This document shows positions 46,869-56,484 of a stretch of 64,000 nt of DNA, in pieces. The position numbers and the translations under genes are program-made. The stretch covers positions 1-64,000 of the forward strand of contig BGKB01000143.1 in the NCBI GenBank assembly GCA_003116975.1, read 5' to 3'. The notes under the pieces are model-generated. The model worked only from the letters and a program-made list of their open reading frames with translations. It did no database searches and was not told the DNA's origin. Each line of letters opens with the position of its first letter. The first letter of the stretch is position 1. The DNA comes from Aurantiochytrium sp. KH105. Taxonomy: Eukaryota; Sar; Bigyra; Thraustochytrida; Thraustochytriidae.

Positions 46869-47562
46869 ACTGAGCTGAGCTACAGCCGTGGCAAAGCCAG
46901 GAGAGATCTGATCGGGATTCGAGGTCGAGGAGATCAAAAACTCGTAGAACTTGGTTCGCCCAAGCAAAGTGCGGCTCCAAAGTATTCACGGAGAGCGTCC
47001 GCCGCCCGCACAAATGGCCATGGTGAGATGGATGATGCTTGGCCGCTGCCACAAGAAGACCAGGTCTAGGTCGAGGCCCTAGGTTAGATGAATTGCTGAC
47101 TTTTGCGATTCGTGTCTGTTTTTCTTGAATGAAAAGGCAGGGAAAAGAAAGGGCTGGAAGGCCTGCCTGCCTCCCAGGTCCGGAATTAGCGCTCGAGGCT
47201 GGTGCGATCGATGCCAACAACTGCGTGCTGCTGTGGACCGGCCCCTAAGGAAGGCCATACACCAGGAGGGCGAAACCATTTCTGGCCGTTCGAATTTCTC
47301 AGAAAAGCTACGGTGTAGGAGGGTGGGTGTTTACAGTTATTCGTTTGATGACAAAGCAAGCTGGCAAGGCTGCTTCAATAGTCAAATTTCGCCTCTGAAA
47401 TTTGCATACATGCTTGCACTGGCCGCGCATTTTCCAGAGCATCGATTGCTATTCTTTAGGAGGAAGGAAAGCTACGCTGCAGCAGCTACAGCTGCGACCT
47501 TGGCTTCGTGTTCAAGAGCGCAAGAAGCGCAAGGAGCGCAAGGCCATCCCACAGTGCTTGTC

Positions 47563-47615
47563 GATCAATCAACCAACCAACCAACCAACCAAGCAACTAA
47601 ACAAATAAACAGACA
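47563..47615. repeat. (AACC)n tetranucleotide repeat
   Basis: CAACCAAC units decaying into AAC/AAT units. Not coding. Confidence 0.85.
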
Positions 47616-48532
47616 AGAAAACAAGAAAAGAAAGCAAGCGCATGACTACATAGCGATCGCCGCACGGCAGCATGGGCAGCCAGCCAGTCTGTCTCCGGTA
47701 AGCGAGTACCGCGCCGCAACCTGCCTGCCTGCCTGTCTACGTTTCCGTCTCGCTGACGCGGCACACAGTCCAAGTCCACAGCATTCTCAACGGATACATC
47801 AAGGACCCCCCCAGCTGCGCCCGGTCTCTGCCAATCCTGCGCGGGCCTCCCTCCTTGCGCGCCTAGTCTTCCCGCGCAGATCATTCTTTACCGGTTCTCT
47901 CCCGTTCTCCTCTACGCCCTCTAGCATCACGAGGAACGAAGCGGAACGGCGGCCGCGGCCTAGCTTGGGGGGTGGCGCCGCGGCCACCCTCTCGGCGCGC
48001 CCGGCCTCGTCAGTCCCTCGCCGCCTCTTCGCCTCTTCGCGCTCGCCTCGCGCCCGCGCCGGCCTCGCGGCCTCCCTCCTCTCCCCCGCCCGCCTGCCCT
48101 CCTCGCCTCCGCGGCAGGTCTCCGGCAAGCAAGCAGCGAGCCGGCCAGCCAGCAACGAGCGAGCAGGCACAGCAGCAGAGCAGAGCAGAGCAGAGCAGCA
48201 GAGCCGAGCCAGCAGCGCGAGACCGAGCGGCGGCAGCGCCTCGAGGCTCCGCTCCGCTCCGCTCCGCTCCGCCGCGCCCGCCCGCGCCGCGCCCTCGCGC
48301 CCCCCGCCCCTCCCTCGCCCCCTCCCTCCGCGCGCGCAGGCGGCGGCAGCGCGAGGCGGCGGCGGCAGAGGGAAAGCAGCGGCGGCGAGGCCAAGGCGAG
48401 CAGGCGAGCCCGGCCGAGAGAGGGGAGAGAGAGGCAGAGTTGCAAAGAAGGCGGAGGCAGGCAGGCAGGCAGCAGGCGCGAAGCACGCCGCCGCGCCGCG
48501 CCCGCGTACCGCCGCGCCGGCAGAGGCCGGGA

Positions 48533-48579
48533 GAGCGAGCGAGCGAGCGAGCAGGCAGGCAGGCAGGCAGGCAGGCAGG
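48533..48579. repeat. (GAGC)n/(CAGG)n tetranucleotide array
   Basis: GAGC units pass directly into eight or so CAGG units on the PP1 sense strand, some 370 bp before the ATG. Confidence 0.9.
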
Positions 48580-48944
48580 AAGGGAGGAAGGGCGAGCGCC
48601 CGCCCCGCGCGCGTCCAGCTGGCGAGCGAGCGAGCGAGGCCGCGCGGTCGTTCTTCATCCATTCGCGCGGGCAGCCATCCACACCCATCCATCCGTCCAC
48701 GGCCGGGGCAAGCAGGCAGAGAGAGGCAGCCTTAGGCATCCGTCCGTCCGGTCAACGCCGCGTCTCGCGTGCACGGCGCCTCGCCCCCCTTTCTTCGCCC
48801 GCTCGTGCCCGTCCGGCGGAACGCGCAGCGGCCCCGTTCGCCCTCTCTGCGGCGAAATCCAGCGAGCGAGCGAGCCGGCGCAGGTCCCTGCGCCAGAGCC
48901 ACGCCACGCCACGCCACGCCACACCGTAGCGAGCCGCGAGCACC

Positions 48945-50121
48945 ATGGCGGGCGCCACCAGGGTTCTGGAGGTGGACGCGATCATCTCCAAGCTGCTCTC
49001 CGTGCGCAAGGCCAAACCCGGCACCCAGGTCGACCTCGCGCAGGATGACATCGTGGCGATCCTCGCCAAGGCTCGCGAGGTCCTACTGAACCAGCGAATG
49101 CTGTTGGAGATCCGGGGACCCATTAACATCTGCGGAGATATCCATGGTCAGTACTATGATCTGCTGCGACTCTTCGAAATGGGAGGTTTCCCGCCCATGG
49201 CCAATTATCTCTTTCTCGGAGACTATGTGGATCGCGCCTCGCAGAGCATCGAAACAATCTGCCTGTTGCTCTGCTATAAGATCAAGTACCCAGAAAACTT
49301 TTTTCTCTTGCGGGGAAACCACGAGAGCAGTTCTATCAACCGGTAAGTCACGCCTCGCGCACAATTGTCGTCGCCCCTCTTAAAAAAATATGGACACACA
49401 CACGCCGTCCTTCCTTTTCGATATCCTGTTTCGAAGGAAAGAAAGAGAGAAGGAAAGAAAGAAAGAAAGAAAAGCCATCAACAACTCTCAAAATCGAATC
49501 GCAAACGCATGCGAGCATCGCGCAGACCACTAACGAACCAACCAATCAACCAACCAACATCGCGCTCTTAAAAATCGAAACACGCACAGCATCTACGGGT
49601 TCTATGACGAATGTAAGCGGCGCTACTCAATCAAGCTATGGCGCACCTTTGGCGACGTCTTCAATTGCCTCCCTGTCGCAAGTCTCGTGGAGGACAAGAT
49701 TCTCTGCATGCACGGCGGCCTGTCAAACGAGCTTATCGACCTGCATCAAATCAACCTAATTGCGCGGCCCTGCAATGTCCCAGACGAAGGTCTCCTGTGC
49801 GACCTTCTTTGGGCTGATCCGGACCGAGACCTCGTCGGCTGGGCGCACTCTGATCGGGGTGTGTCGTACACGTTCGGTGCGGATGTCATTTGCGATTTTC
49901 TCACCAAGCATGACCTGGACCTCATTTGCCGAGCGCATCAAGTCGTCGAGGACGGCTACGAGTTTCAGGCCGACCGCAAGCTTGTCACCATCTTCTCTGC
50001 TCCAAACTATTGTGGCGAGTTCGAGAATGCCGGTGGTATGATGAGTGTCTCGCAGGACCTCATGTGCTCCTTTTCGGTCCTCAAGCCTGCGAGTTCCAAG
50101 GGCGTGGTCAAGCGCAAATGA
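48945..50121 (+). CDS. PPP1C: Protein phosphatase 1 catalytic subunit, divergent (two exons)
   Basis: Exons 48945-49342 and 49590-50121 join to a 309-residue Ser/Thr phosphatase; the split codon restores [15 protein letters not shown], as in PP1. Metal and catalytic residues are present: [55 protein letters not shown] and [28 protein letters not shown] and [10 protein letters not shown] mark it as PP1 and not PP2A or PP2B. Oddities: the near-invariant GDYVDRG reads GDYVDRA (Ala98), and RGNHEC reads RGNHES. The N- and C-termini are short, giving a protein slightly smaller than typical PP1 (about 330). The start lies in CACCATGG, a strong context. PP1 acts with regulatory subunits that dock through RVxF motifs; the docking strand near the C-terminus is preserved. 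Confidence 0.95.
49343..49589 (+). other. Spliceosomal intron in PP1
   Basis: A 247 bp GT-AG intron with donor GTAAGT and acceptor CACGCACAG. Splicing keeps the frame (split Arg codon 133) and joins two parts of the conserved PP1 core. It contains an in-frame stop right after the donor, AAAG-type purine repeats at about 49434-49473 and AACC units near 49536-49558. Confidence 0.93.
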
Positions 50122-50375
50122 ACATTGAGAACACGACGCTTGCTCCTGTACTTCTTCAAACTGCGCCACTCTTTTCCAACATGTCACCTCCTCTCTCGTT
50201 CGCAGCGTGAAATCAGCGCGCTCTTTGCTCTGCAGCGTGTCTCTCACGCAGCGTGTGGTGCCCAGACGTTTCGGCGCTCTTTCTCTTGCTGTAGACCTGC
50301 GAATGATGAACTCATGGATGGATGCAACCCTTTCTTCCATTTACCTTATACTCCGCAAGTCAGCCTTTCCATGCA

Positions 50376-50402
50376 TGCTTGCTTGCTTGCTTGCTTGCTT
50401 GC
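50376..50402. repeat. (CTTG)n tetranucleotide repeat
   Basis: About six CTTG/GCTT units in the 3' flank of PP1. Confidence 0.9.
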
Positions 50403-50695
50403 ATGAGTGGCATCCTTTTTCCAGAGCCGGCTTGCCAGCACGTCCGTTAAAGCTCCCAGCTGGAGTTCTTTCCTTCATCTTATTCTACCTTTTTCCTCTT
50501 CAAGCTCCAAGCCGACCATGACCCACAAGCTAAGCAGACGTTGCGGCTGCTGCGCCCATCACTTACGTACGATCCCGCACCCTCACTTACCCCGCCCAAT
50601 ACTGTGCGGTGCCCGAATTGCGCGCCGCAAAATCAAATCGACATCGCAAATTTATACATTTTTCTCTTGATCCGCTCGCGCACACTCCAACCACT

Positions 50696-50734
50696 GCTTG
50701 CTGCTGCTGCTGCTGCTGCGGCTGCTGCTGCTGC
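50696..50734. repeat. (CTG)n triplet repeat
   Basis: About twelve CTG units with one CGG interruption, non-coding. Confidence 0.9.
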
Positions 50735-51177
50735 ATTCTCTAGGTCGCCAGCCAGGTCCTTTTGATGCAACCCTACTTCCTCCCCTTACAGCCATGACAC
50801 GCCACGCTTGGTTGATGTGAGTGGGTGACAGTGAGTGAGTGAGTGGATCTTACTTTTTTTCTTTATTTTTGGCGATTTTGGCCGACTTGCCGACTCAGTG
50901 TCTCAGTTTGTTTTGCAGCTCGAGTATTTTGGTGTTTTTCGTTTTGTTCTGTTTTTCCAAAGCGGCCGCCCACGACCACAGGGTGCCGACGAGAGCGATC
51001 AGGAGAACGAGCGTCTACGCCTGCCACCCTCGCCTCCCTTTCTACTTCGGACTCACCACCCGCTCCGCCCCCGTCATACGTTCCTATCCACGCTTCGCCC
51101 CTTCACCCCGCTCCACTTCCGCCAAAAGAGATTCCAATTCAAGTTCATCCATTACCATTATCCAAGCCTTGGCAAGT

Positions 51178-51211
51178 AAGCAGGCGAGCAAGCGAGCAGG
51201 CGAGCGAGCAC
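51178..51211 (+). repeat. (AAGC/GAGC/AGGC)n leader repeat abutting the EPT/CPT start
   Basis: Alternating CAGG, CGAG and CAAG units end two bases before the ATG at 51213. It is closely similar in sequence and placement to the DHCR24 leader repeat. Confidence 0.85.
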
Positions 51212-51212
51212 G

Positions 51213-52484
51213 ATGCTGAGCGCAGTCCGGAGCGAGGAGGAGTGGAAAGACTTCGAAACGGCTGTCCACGCCTACAAGTACTCGAGCCCGACGCTCTCTC
51301 TCTTCGAGCGCCTGTACCTTGAGGCGTTCTGGAATAAGGTCGTTTTTCTGTACCCAACATGGCTGGCGCCCAACGTGATTACGCTCAGCGGCTATGCCTG
51401 CGTCTGGATTGCGTACATTATCACCATCTCGGGGTCCCCGAACCTTGACGGCAACCTTGAGAATTGGAAATACGTCGTCTGCGGCGTGCTCTACTTCATG
51501 TACCAGACTCTCGACGGTTCGGATGGCAAACAGGCGAGACGTACGGGATCCGGCTCAGCGCTCGGAGAGCTCATGGACCACGGCGCAGACGCAGTCGTGA
51601 CGGCGCTTCTTTGCATTGTCACCTCCGACGTTTTCGCCTTCGGCATCAACTCGGTGTGGATCTGGGTCTTCATTCTGGTCGCACAAACGAACTTTTTCAT
51701 GAGCAACATGACCCTTGTGCATTCTGGCCGCCAAAAGTTTTTCGACCTCGATGTTATGGAGGTTCAAACGGCCATGATTCTTACTCTCATTGCTGCAGGC
51801 ATCTTTGGCCCCGAGGCGCTCACATCCATTACTGTTCCGGTTCCCGACTTCGCCCGGGCCATCTACATCGACTGCGCTGGAATGGTGCCCAAATCACAGG
51901 CTATTGATCTTTCCGATGGCCGCCTTAGCATGCGCAACATTGTTCTCCTTGGCGGACTTTTTGGTTGCCTTTTCAACTACCCGCAATACGTCTTCGCCTC
52001 GCTCCGTCCCTACATTCTGCTCAAGCAAGAAGACCGCCCACAGCACGTCAAGGACGGTGTCACTGGCTCTGGCATCAAGGCTCTCATGTTTCACCTGCTT
52101 CTGATTCACTCCTACGTTGTTCTCGCGGCCTCGTGCGTCTACTCTGCTTTACAGATCTCCGATTCTGCGCGCTCTGCCTCGGCGATGCGCGCACTGGTTT
52201 TCGTTGCAAGCTTTGGTTTTGCCGATCTCATGGACCGCGTTCTGCTCATGCGCGTAGCGCGCCGCCCTCTTCCCTATCTCCCGCCGGGTTTCTGGCCCCT
52301 CATTCTCTTCTTTATCGGCGCGCGCTTTTTCGAGCCTGTGGAGCTCATTGAGGGACCGTGGTGGTGGGCACTTGCTCTTCTGAGTTTTGTCTTCCATCAT
52401 GCTTACTTTCTCTCTGCTGTGAAAAATCTCGCCAAGGCGCTCGGCATCCACCCGCTCAAGATTCGGCCCAAGAAGAAGGACTAG
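51213..52484 (+). CDS. EPT1: Ethanolamine/choline phosphotransferase (CDP-alcohol phosphotransferase)
   Basis: A 423-residue multi-pass membrane enzyme of the CDP-alcohol phosphatidyltransferase family, transferring phosphoethanolamine or phosphocholine from its CDP form to diacylglycerol, the last step of the Kennedy pathway at ER or Golgi. The catalytic motif DG-x2-AR-x8-G-x3-D-x3-D is complete: DGKQARRTG starting at D104, then D122 and D126. N-terminal YKYSSPTLSLFERLYLEAFW and WLAPNVITLSG are typical of eukaryotic EPT/CPT proteins. About eight to ten hydrophobic segments follow. The C-terminus ends in a basic PKKKD tail, compatible with an ER-retrieval dilysine. There is no sign of the selenocysteine extension of animal SELENOI. 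Choline or ethanolamine preference cannot be decided. Confidence 0.95.
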   Translation: MLSAVRSEEEWKDFETAVHAYKYSSPTLSLFERLYLEAFWNKVVFLYPTWLAPNVITLSGYACVWIAYIITISGSPNLDGNLENWKYVVCGVLYFMYQTLDGSDGKQARRTGSGSALGELMDHGADAVVTALLCIVTSDVFAFGINSVWIWVFILVAQTNFFMSNMTLVHSGRQKFFDLDVMEVQTAMILTLIAAGIFGPEALTSITVPVPDFARAIYIDCAGMVPKSQAIDLSDGRLSMRNIVLLGGLFGCLFNYPQYVFASLRPYILLKQEDRPQHVKDGVTGSGIKALMFHLLLIHSYVVLAASCVYSALQISDSARSASAMRALVFVASFGFADLMDRVLLMRVARRPLPYLPPGFWPLILFFIGARFFEPVELIEGPWWWALALLSFVFHHAYFLSAVKNLAKALGIHPLKIRPKKKD

Positions 52485-53222
52485 ATCACTTTGCCTTGGT
52501 CCATTTGTCTAGGTCTTCGTCAAATGCTGGACGTTCATGCCGCGCGCGATTCAAGCTGGAGGCCATTCCTTTCTTTCGGTAAGGTGAGATCAAGCGAGAG
52601 ATCATTCAGGATGAACGCAAAGCAGAGTCTGAAGCGGCTCGAGAAACATCTTTTACAAGCCTTCATCCTCCCCTACCCCTTTCGTCCCTTCCCCCCCGGC
52701 TTTCTGCATTTTATCTTTTCCTCCTCCCCCGAAAAACAGAACAAGAAAAAATCCTTTTATTTGATAGACCTTGCGTCCTTTGACTCGTTTTCTCTCCTCT
52801 TATGCACTTGAAAAGATGCCGCGGCAAGTCCCACGCGATATCTTTGAATGGCGCGGAACGCACTCGGGAGGCATGGAAAGTAGAGCGATGCCGCCGATCC
52901 ATGTCAAGCACAGAACCTCCCACATCATACTAGTAGCCTACTATTTAACTTGTGGTCCGCGTCGTGAAGAGTACACACCCCTTTCAACCAAAACGAAAGC
53001 ACAGTACAACACAACACGACACAATCAGGCGCGGGCGCGCCTTCACTCAAACCTGAGCGAGAGTGCAACGGAGACGAGAACAAGGCGAGGTGGTGACCGC
53101 TGCTGCTCCCTTGCGGAAATTAGCCTCGCTTGCGCAGTCGAAAGGCAATCGTCTGTCCCAGGGCGGAGAACGTGAAAGACAAGAACCTTGGCGGACGCGG
53201 CGCATACTCACCGCTCTCAACA
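52485..53222. other. Intergenic spacer before the Tyr-rich protein gene
   Basis: 738 bp with T/C-rich stretches at about 52670-52800 and an ACACAACACGACACA stretch near 53010. The frame upstream of the next ATG is open for about 30 codons, but only from a TTG. No gene was recognised. Confidence 0.45.
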
Positions 53223-56200
53223 ATGTCTTCGCGACCCGAACGTAGGCGAAGACCCGGACCACGCGAAGAGTTTGGCGTGCCTGCTCAATGGCGTCATCGC
53301 AATGATGGGATATTGAATGTTGACCTGCAGCGTCCAGGTAAAGTGCATTCCCAAAAGGTCGCGTCGGTCTGTGAGAGGCCGGCACTGCCTTCTTGGCAAG
53401 CGCGCCGCTCTAAGGTTTCCAAGAAGCGTGCCAAATCTACGCGGGCAGTAAGCTCTTCAAAAGCAGCTTTCGCGCATACTTTGCAGCGCGCAATGTTGAC
53501 CATTCCCAGGCAAAATGTGCAGTCAAATACCTCTCCAAAACCAGAGAAGCTTTTGCGTCTTCCTCAAGTTCTGGTTTCTGAACTGTCCACCGAAGCGATT
53601 CGTACACTAGAGACGAGACAGCAAGAAGCTGCAATGAATAACTTCATCACCGCGTGTCACAGGGCAGCCCGTCAAATGAAGAAGAATTCCGTCCTTCCAG
53701 CAAATAAAACGCCAGACTCACCGCCGCCACGCTCGCGCACGACTTCAATCCTGTCTGCCAAACCCTCGCTAATGCCAACAAAGCCCTTGTCCATGGCGAA
53801 GCTTCCGCCTACCTTTGAGCACGAGCTGCTTGTCAATTGTGAGATTGAGGCACGACGAGGAGCGACACCGCAAAGAAGACTGAAGGCTTGTGAGCAAATG
53901 TTTGAACTTGCACTTCGCTCGAACCAGCAAGAGTTCTTTGTGCACGTTCCTGGCGTCTTAGAGGTCCTGATTGAGCTTGCCAATCATGGCCAAGTCTGCG
54001 AAAAAAAAGATGCACTCTTCCGCTGGCCGCGTGCAAAATGCAGGCAGCTTGCCGTCCGAGCATTAGAATCGCTCTCACTCGAGTCTACGAGTCAATTTGT
54101 CAAGCGCGAGGCTATTCGTCGAGGTGCTCTCGTGGCGCTTTGCCGCGCCGCGACGGAGGCCACTCCTGCGCCGCTGATCCTAGAGACGCGGTACGAACGA
54201 ATTGATTCCGAAACCAAGGCCATCGTAAACGCGGTGCTGAAGCGTGTGGACCACGAGGGTCTCGTACGCTCCCTTCCCATCTCAATCAAAAGAGCGCCCC
54301 AAGCAGCACAAGAACTCTTGCGGTCCGAGCTAAATAGAAGGACATCAAATGAGAACATAAAAGTCCGGCATCGTGACGCAGAACTCTTCTGCGCTCACAT
54401 TCGGCTTGGCAAAGACCGAAGCGTCGAGGAAAAGCTACTCGCACTCAGGCTCGAATCTACTGCAAAGGCTCAACGCACTCGGTGTCAACGAAATCTCGAG
54501 CGCTTGCTCAGCAAAGATGGTCAGTTTGTATTGTCTCAACTCGCTGTCGATCTCGCCGAGGAGCAGCCTCCTGACCTTGAGGAGGAGGCCCTGGCAGTCG
54601 CCAAACTTGCTGCTGTGGACGCCGAGAAAGCCAAAGCTTTGCAGGAGAAACTTGACCGCGAGCGCGCAGCACGCGAGCGAGAAGAACGCCGTATTCGGCA
54701 TGAGGTGACTTCTTCACTCGACGCTGTCATCTTTGCTGTTGAGGCTCGTGAATATTCCCGCCAAATCTTCCTCGAAGATGTCTTGCAAAATGGTGTACTT
54801 GTCACCATCGACAGACTCGAGGCCGACCGTGCACAAGAGGCCCAGCGAGTCAAGGACTGCAAGATCATGGAGGTGGAAGATGCTCTTGCTTCTCTGGTCC
54901 GAGATGATGAACACCGCAAGCTCCGCGAGGAGCGTGACTGTATGACGAATGAAGACAAGGAAGGTGTGCGAAAGGCAATCAAGAGGATGCCAAAAGATTT
55001 GCGTCGTCAATTCCTTCTTCAAGAAGAGGAGTACCTTCGTCGCTGTGAAAACAGGGACGTCCTTCGCGAACAAAAGAGAATTCAAGCCGAAATGCTTCTC
55101 ATGGGAGAAGAGGATGCGACGGCATTGCAATTGCGCACAAGAGAAATGTACGCCATCAAGTTCGAGCAGCACAAAATTGCCCGCGAACTCCAACCGCAAG
55201 CGCAGGACCTTTCCATTTCGGCGTCTGGAGAATACGCGCTTGATCCCAGATCAGGGGAAGATTCTTACGAGTACTATGAACATGGACATGCAGCAGCGAG
55301 CGAAATCGTCCATGACGAATATGCTCAGCACGATGACTCGACTATGAGGAATAACACGAGCGGCGATTTGTACAAGGAGTACTTTGGCGGGGCATATGGA
55401 CAAGGGGAAAAACAACAAGAAGGAGAGGAGTATGCTTCATTCGAGTATGATGCGAACGAACCAGGTGCATATGCTGATTATGAGGTGGCACAGGATCAGT
55501 ATGCAGCGCACCAAGGCGGTGATGTTGACGGATATGACGAGGAGCACACCAAGTACTACGCTGGTCACGAAACACCTTATTCTTATGGGCAAGCAACTTA
55601 TGACAATGCGAACACTGACGAGCACTATGGCGAACACCAGCACCAAGAAACTACACCTCATGACTACTACTACGCAGACCATGCAGAGCACGCAGATGCA
55701 GCTGAGTATGATCATAATGCGTACGATCAATACCAAGAGGGGGATTTAGCACAGAGCCATAACTATGCAATGCAGCAAGAGCAAGCAGGATATGACAATG
55801 CGTATGCCGGAGAACAATATGACCACCAGCAGCACCAGCAACAAGACTTTGCACACTATGACAACTACTACGCAGAGCACGCAGACGCTGTTGAGTATGA
55901 CTACAATGCATACAATCAATACCAAGCAGAGGGTCAATATTATGAAGTGCAGCAAACTGAGCCCGCGCAGGACTATTCTGCATACTACAATGAAGACTAT
56001 TCTGCATACTACAATGAAGACGCGGCGGTTGTTGCACACCAAGAAATGCAGGACAATTATTACGAGAGCGCCGCTGCTGATGTCGGGAACACCGCGAATA
56101 CGACAGGGGTAGAATTTCCGGACGAACAAACAGGTTACTACGATGAGAACACGGGTGAATACGTTCAGCATGCCGCATTTGAAAACGGTCATGAGCATGG

Positions 56201-56366
56201 CACGACGACGCAAATGGAACAGGAAGAAACTCACGCTGCGAACGATACGATTGATCAAGGTCAGTGGGAGTACGAAAACTTTGATGCAGGCGAGGCGTCG
56301 GCTCAGGGCTGGATTTGGGACGAAGCGCAACAGATGTGGGTGGAATCTAACGACAATCAAACCTAG
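53223..56366 (+). CDS. Helical (ARM-like) protein with a Tyr-rich prion-like C-terminus
   Basis: From the ATG at 53223 (MSSRPERRRRPGPREEFG) the product is 1047 residues. A basic N-terminus is followed at about 220-350 by helical repeats reminiscent of an armadillo fold (ACEQMFELAL, PGVLEVLIELANHG, RQLAVRALESLSL). A charged coiled-coil-rich region with many Glu and Arg runs to about 660. From there to the end it is low complexity rich in Tyr, Gln, Asp, Glu and His, with two larger Tyr-rich repeats and a perfect tandem repeat of DYSAYYNE. The final segments, TGYYDENTGEYV and GWIWDEAQQMWV, resemble OCRE or WW-like aromatic motifs. No orthologue was recognised. The tail suggests condensate formation or RNA-linked assembly (inference). 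It is convergent with the Sfi1-GAF gene, 118 bp away. Confidence 0.82.
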   Translation: MSSRPERRRRPGPREEFGVPAQWRHRNDGILNVDLQRPGKVHSQKVASVCERPALPSWQARRSKVSKKRAKSTRAVSSSKAAFAHTLQRAMLTIPRQNVQSNTSPKPEKLLRLPQVLVSELSTEAIRTLETRQQEAAMNNFITACHRAARQMKKNSVLPANKTPDSPPPRSRTTSILSAKPSLMPTKPLSMAKLPPTFEHELLVNCEIEARRGATPQRRLKACEQMFELALRSNQQEFFVHVPGVLEVLIELANHGQVCEKKDALFRWPRAKCRQLAVRALESLSLESTSQFVKREAIRRGALVALCRAATEATPAPLILETRYERIDSETKAIVNAVLKRVDHEGLVRSLPISIKRAPQAAQELLRSELNRRTSNENIKVRHRDAELFCAHIRLGKDRSVEEKLLALRLESTAKAQRTRCQRNLERLLSKDGQFVLSQLAVDLAEEQPPDLEEEALAVAKLAAVDAEKAKALQEKLDRERAAREREERRIRHEVTSSLDAVIFAVEAREYSRQIFLEDVLQNGVLVTIDRLEADRAQEAQRVKDCKIMEVEDALASLVRDDEHRKLREERDCMTNEDKEGVRKAIKRMPKDLRRQFLLQEEEYLRRCENRDVLREQKRIQAEMLLMGEEDATALQLRTREMYAIKFEQHKIARELQPQAQDLSISASGEYALDPRSGEDSYEYYEHGHAAASEIVHDEYAQHDDSTMRNNTSGDLYKEYFGGAYGQGEKQQEGEEYASFEYDANEPGAYADYEVAQDQYAAHQGGDVDGYDEEHTKYYAGHETPYSYGQATYDNANTDEHYGEHQHQETTPHDYYYADHAEHADAAEYDHNAYDQYQEGDLAQSHNYAMQQEQAGYDNAYAGEQYDHQQHQQQDFAHYDNYYAEHADAVEYDYNAYNQYQAEGQYYEVQQTEPAQDYSAYYNEDYSAYYNEDAAVVAHQEMQDNYYESAAADVGNTANTTGVEFPDEQTGYYDENTGEYVQHAAFENGHEHGTTTQMEQEETHAANDTIDQGQWEYENFDAGEASAQGWIWDEAQQMWVESNDNQT
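55660..55935 (+). repeat. Duplicated Tyr-rich coding segment
   Basis: Two copies, at about 55665-55738 and 55863-55930, encode YYADHAEHADAAEYDHNAYD and YYAEHADAVEYDYNAYNQYQ-like peptides. Their centres are about 195 bp apart. Confidence 0.8.
55971..56018 (+). repeat. Perfect 24-bp tandem duplication in coding sequence
   Basis: The unit coding for DYSAYYNE occurs twice in a row with no mismatch, which indicates a recent in-frame duplication in the Tyr-rich tail. Confidence 0.95.
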
Positions 56367-56484
56367 AGGCCAATGCCAATAACGTGGTAGTAATTTTGAT
56401 TGAAGCGAAGCAAATGTAGCAAAAAAGTGTCAACGTTTACGGAAAAAGGCAAGTAAACGAAGGAAAGACGTCCCCAAGTCGAGC
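56367..56484. other. Convergent spacer (Tyr-rich and Sfi1-GAF genes)
   Basis: 118 bp between two stop codons, AT-rich. It must hold both 3' UTR ends or overlapping transcripts. Confidence 0.5.

Larger units (their letters stand above)
46726..48944. other. Long GC-rich divergent spacer (KDEL gene and PP1)
   Basis: 2.2 kb between two start codons. It contains several simple repeats, listed separately, CCACG pentamers at about 48899-48922, and long compositional open frames (Arg/Ala/Ser/Gly-rich), one of them continuous for over 500 codons at 47125-48735. None has conserved features. It probably holds promoters and a long PP1 leader. Confidence 0.45.
50122..51212. other. Intergenic spacer (PP1 to EPT/CPT, same strand)
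   Basis: 1.1 kb with the PP1 3' UTR and the EPT/CPT promoter and leader. It carries CTTG, CTG and GAGC repeats, listed separately. No gene was recognised in the short open frames. Confidence 0.5.

Noticed and set aside
47125-48735. A continuous plus-strand open frame of over 500 codons upstream of PP1
   Set aside because: Its product is Arg/Ala/Ser/Gly-rich and passes through simple repeats; the opposite strand is also open in several frames. This is expected of GC-rich non-coding DNA.
53130-53222. An earlier start for the Tyr-rich protein
   Set aside because: The first codon of that longer frame is TTG, not ATG.
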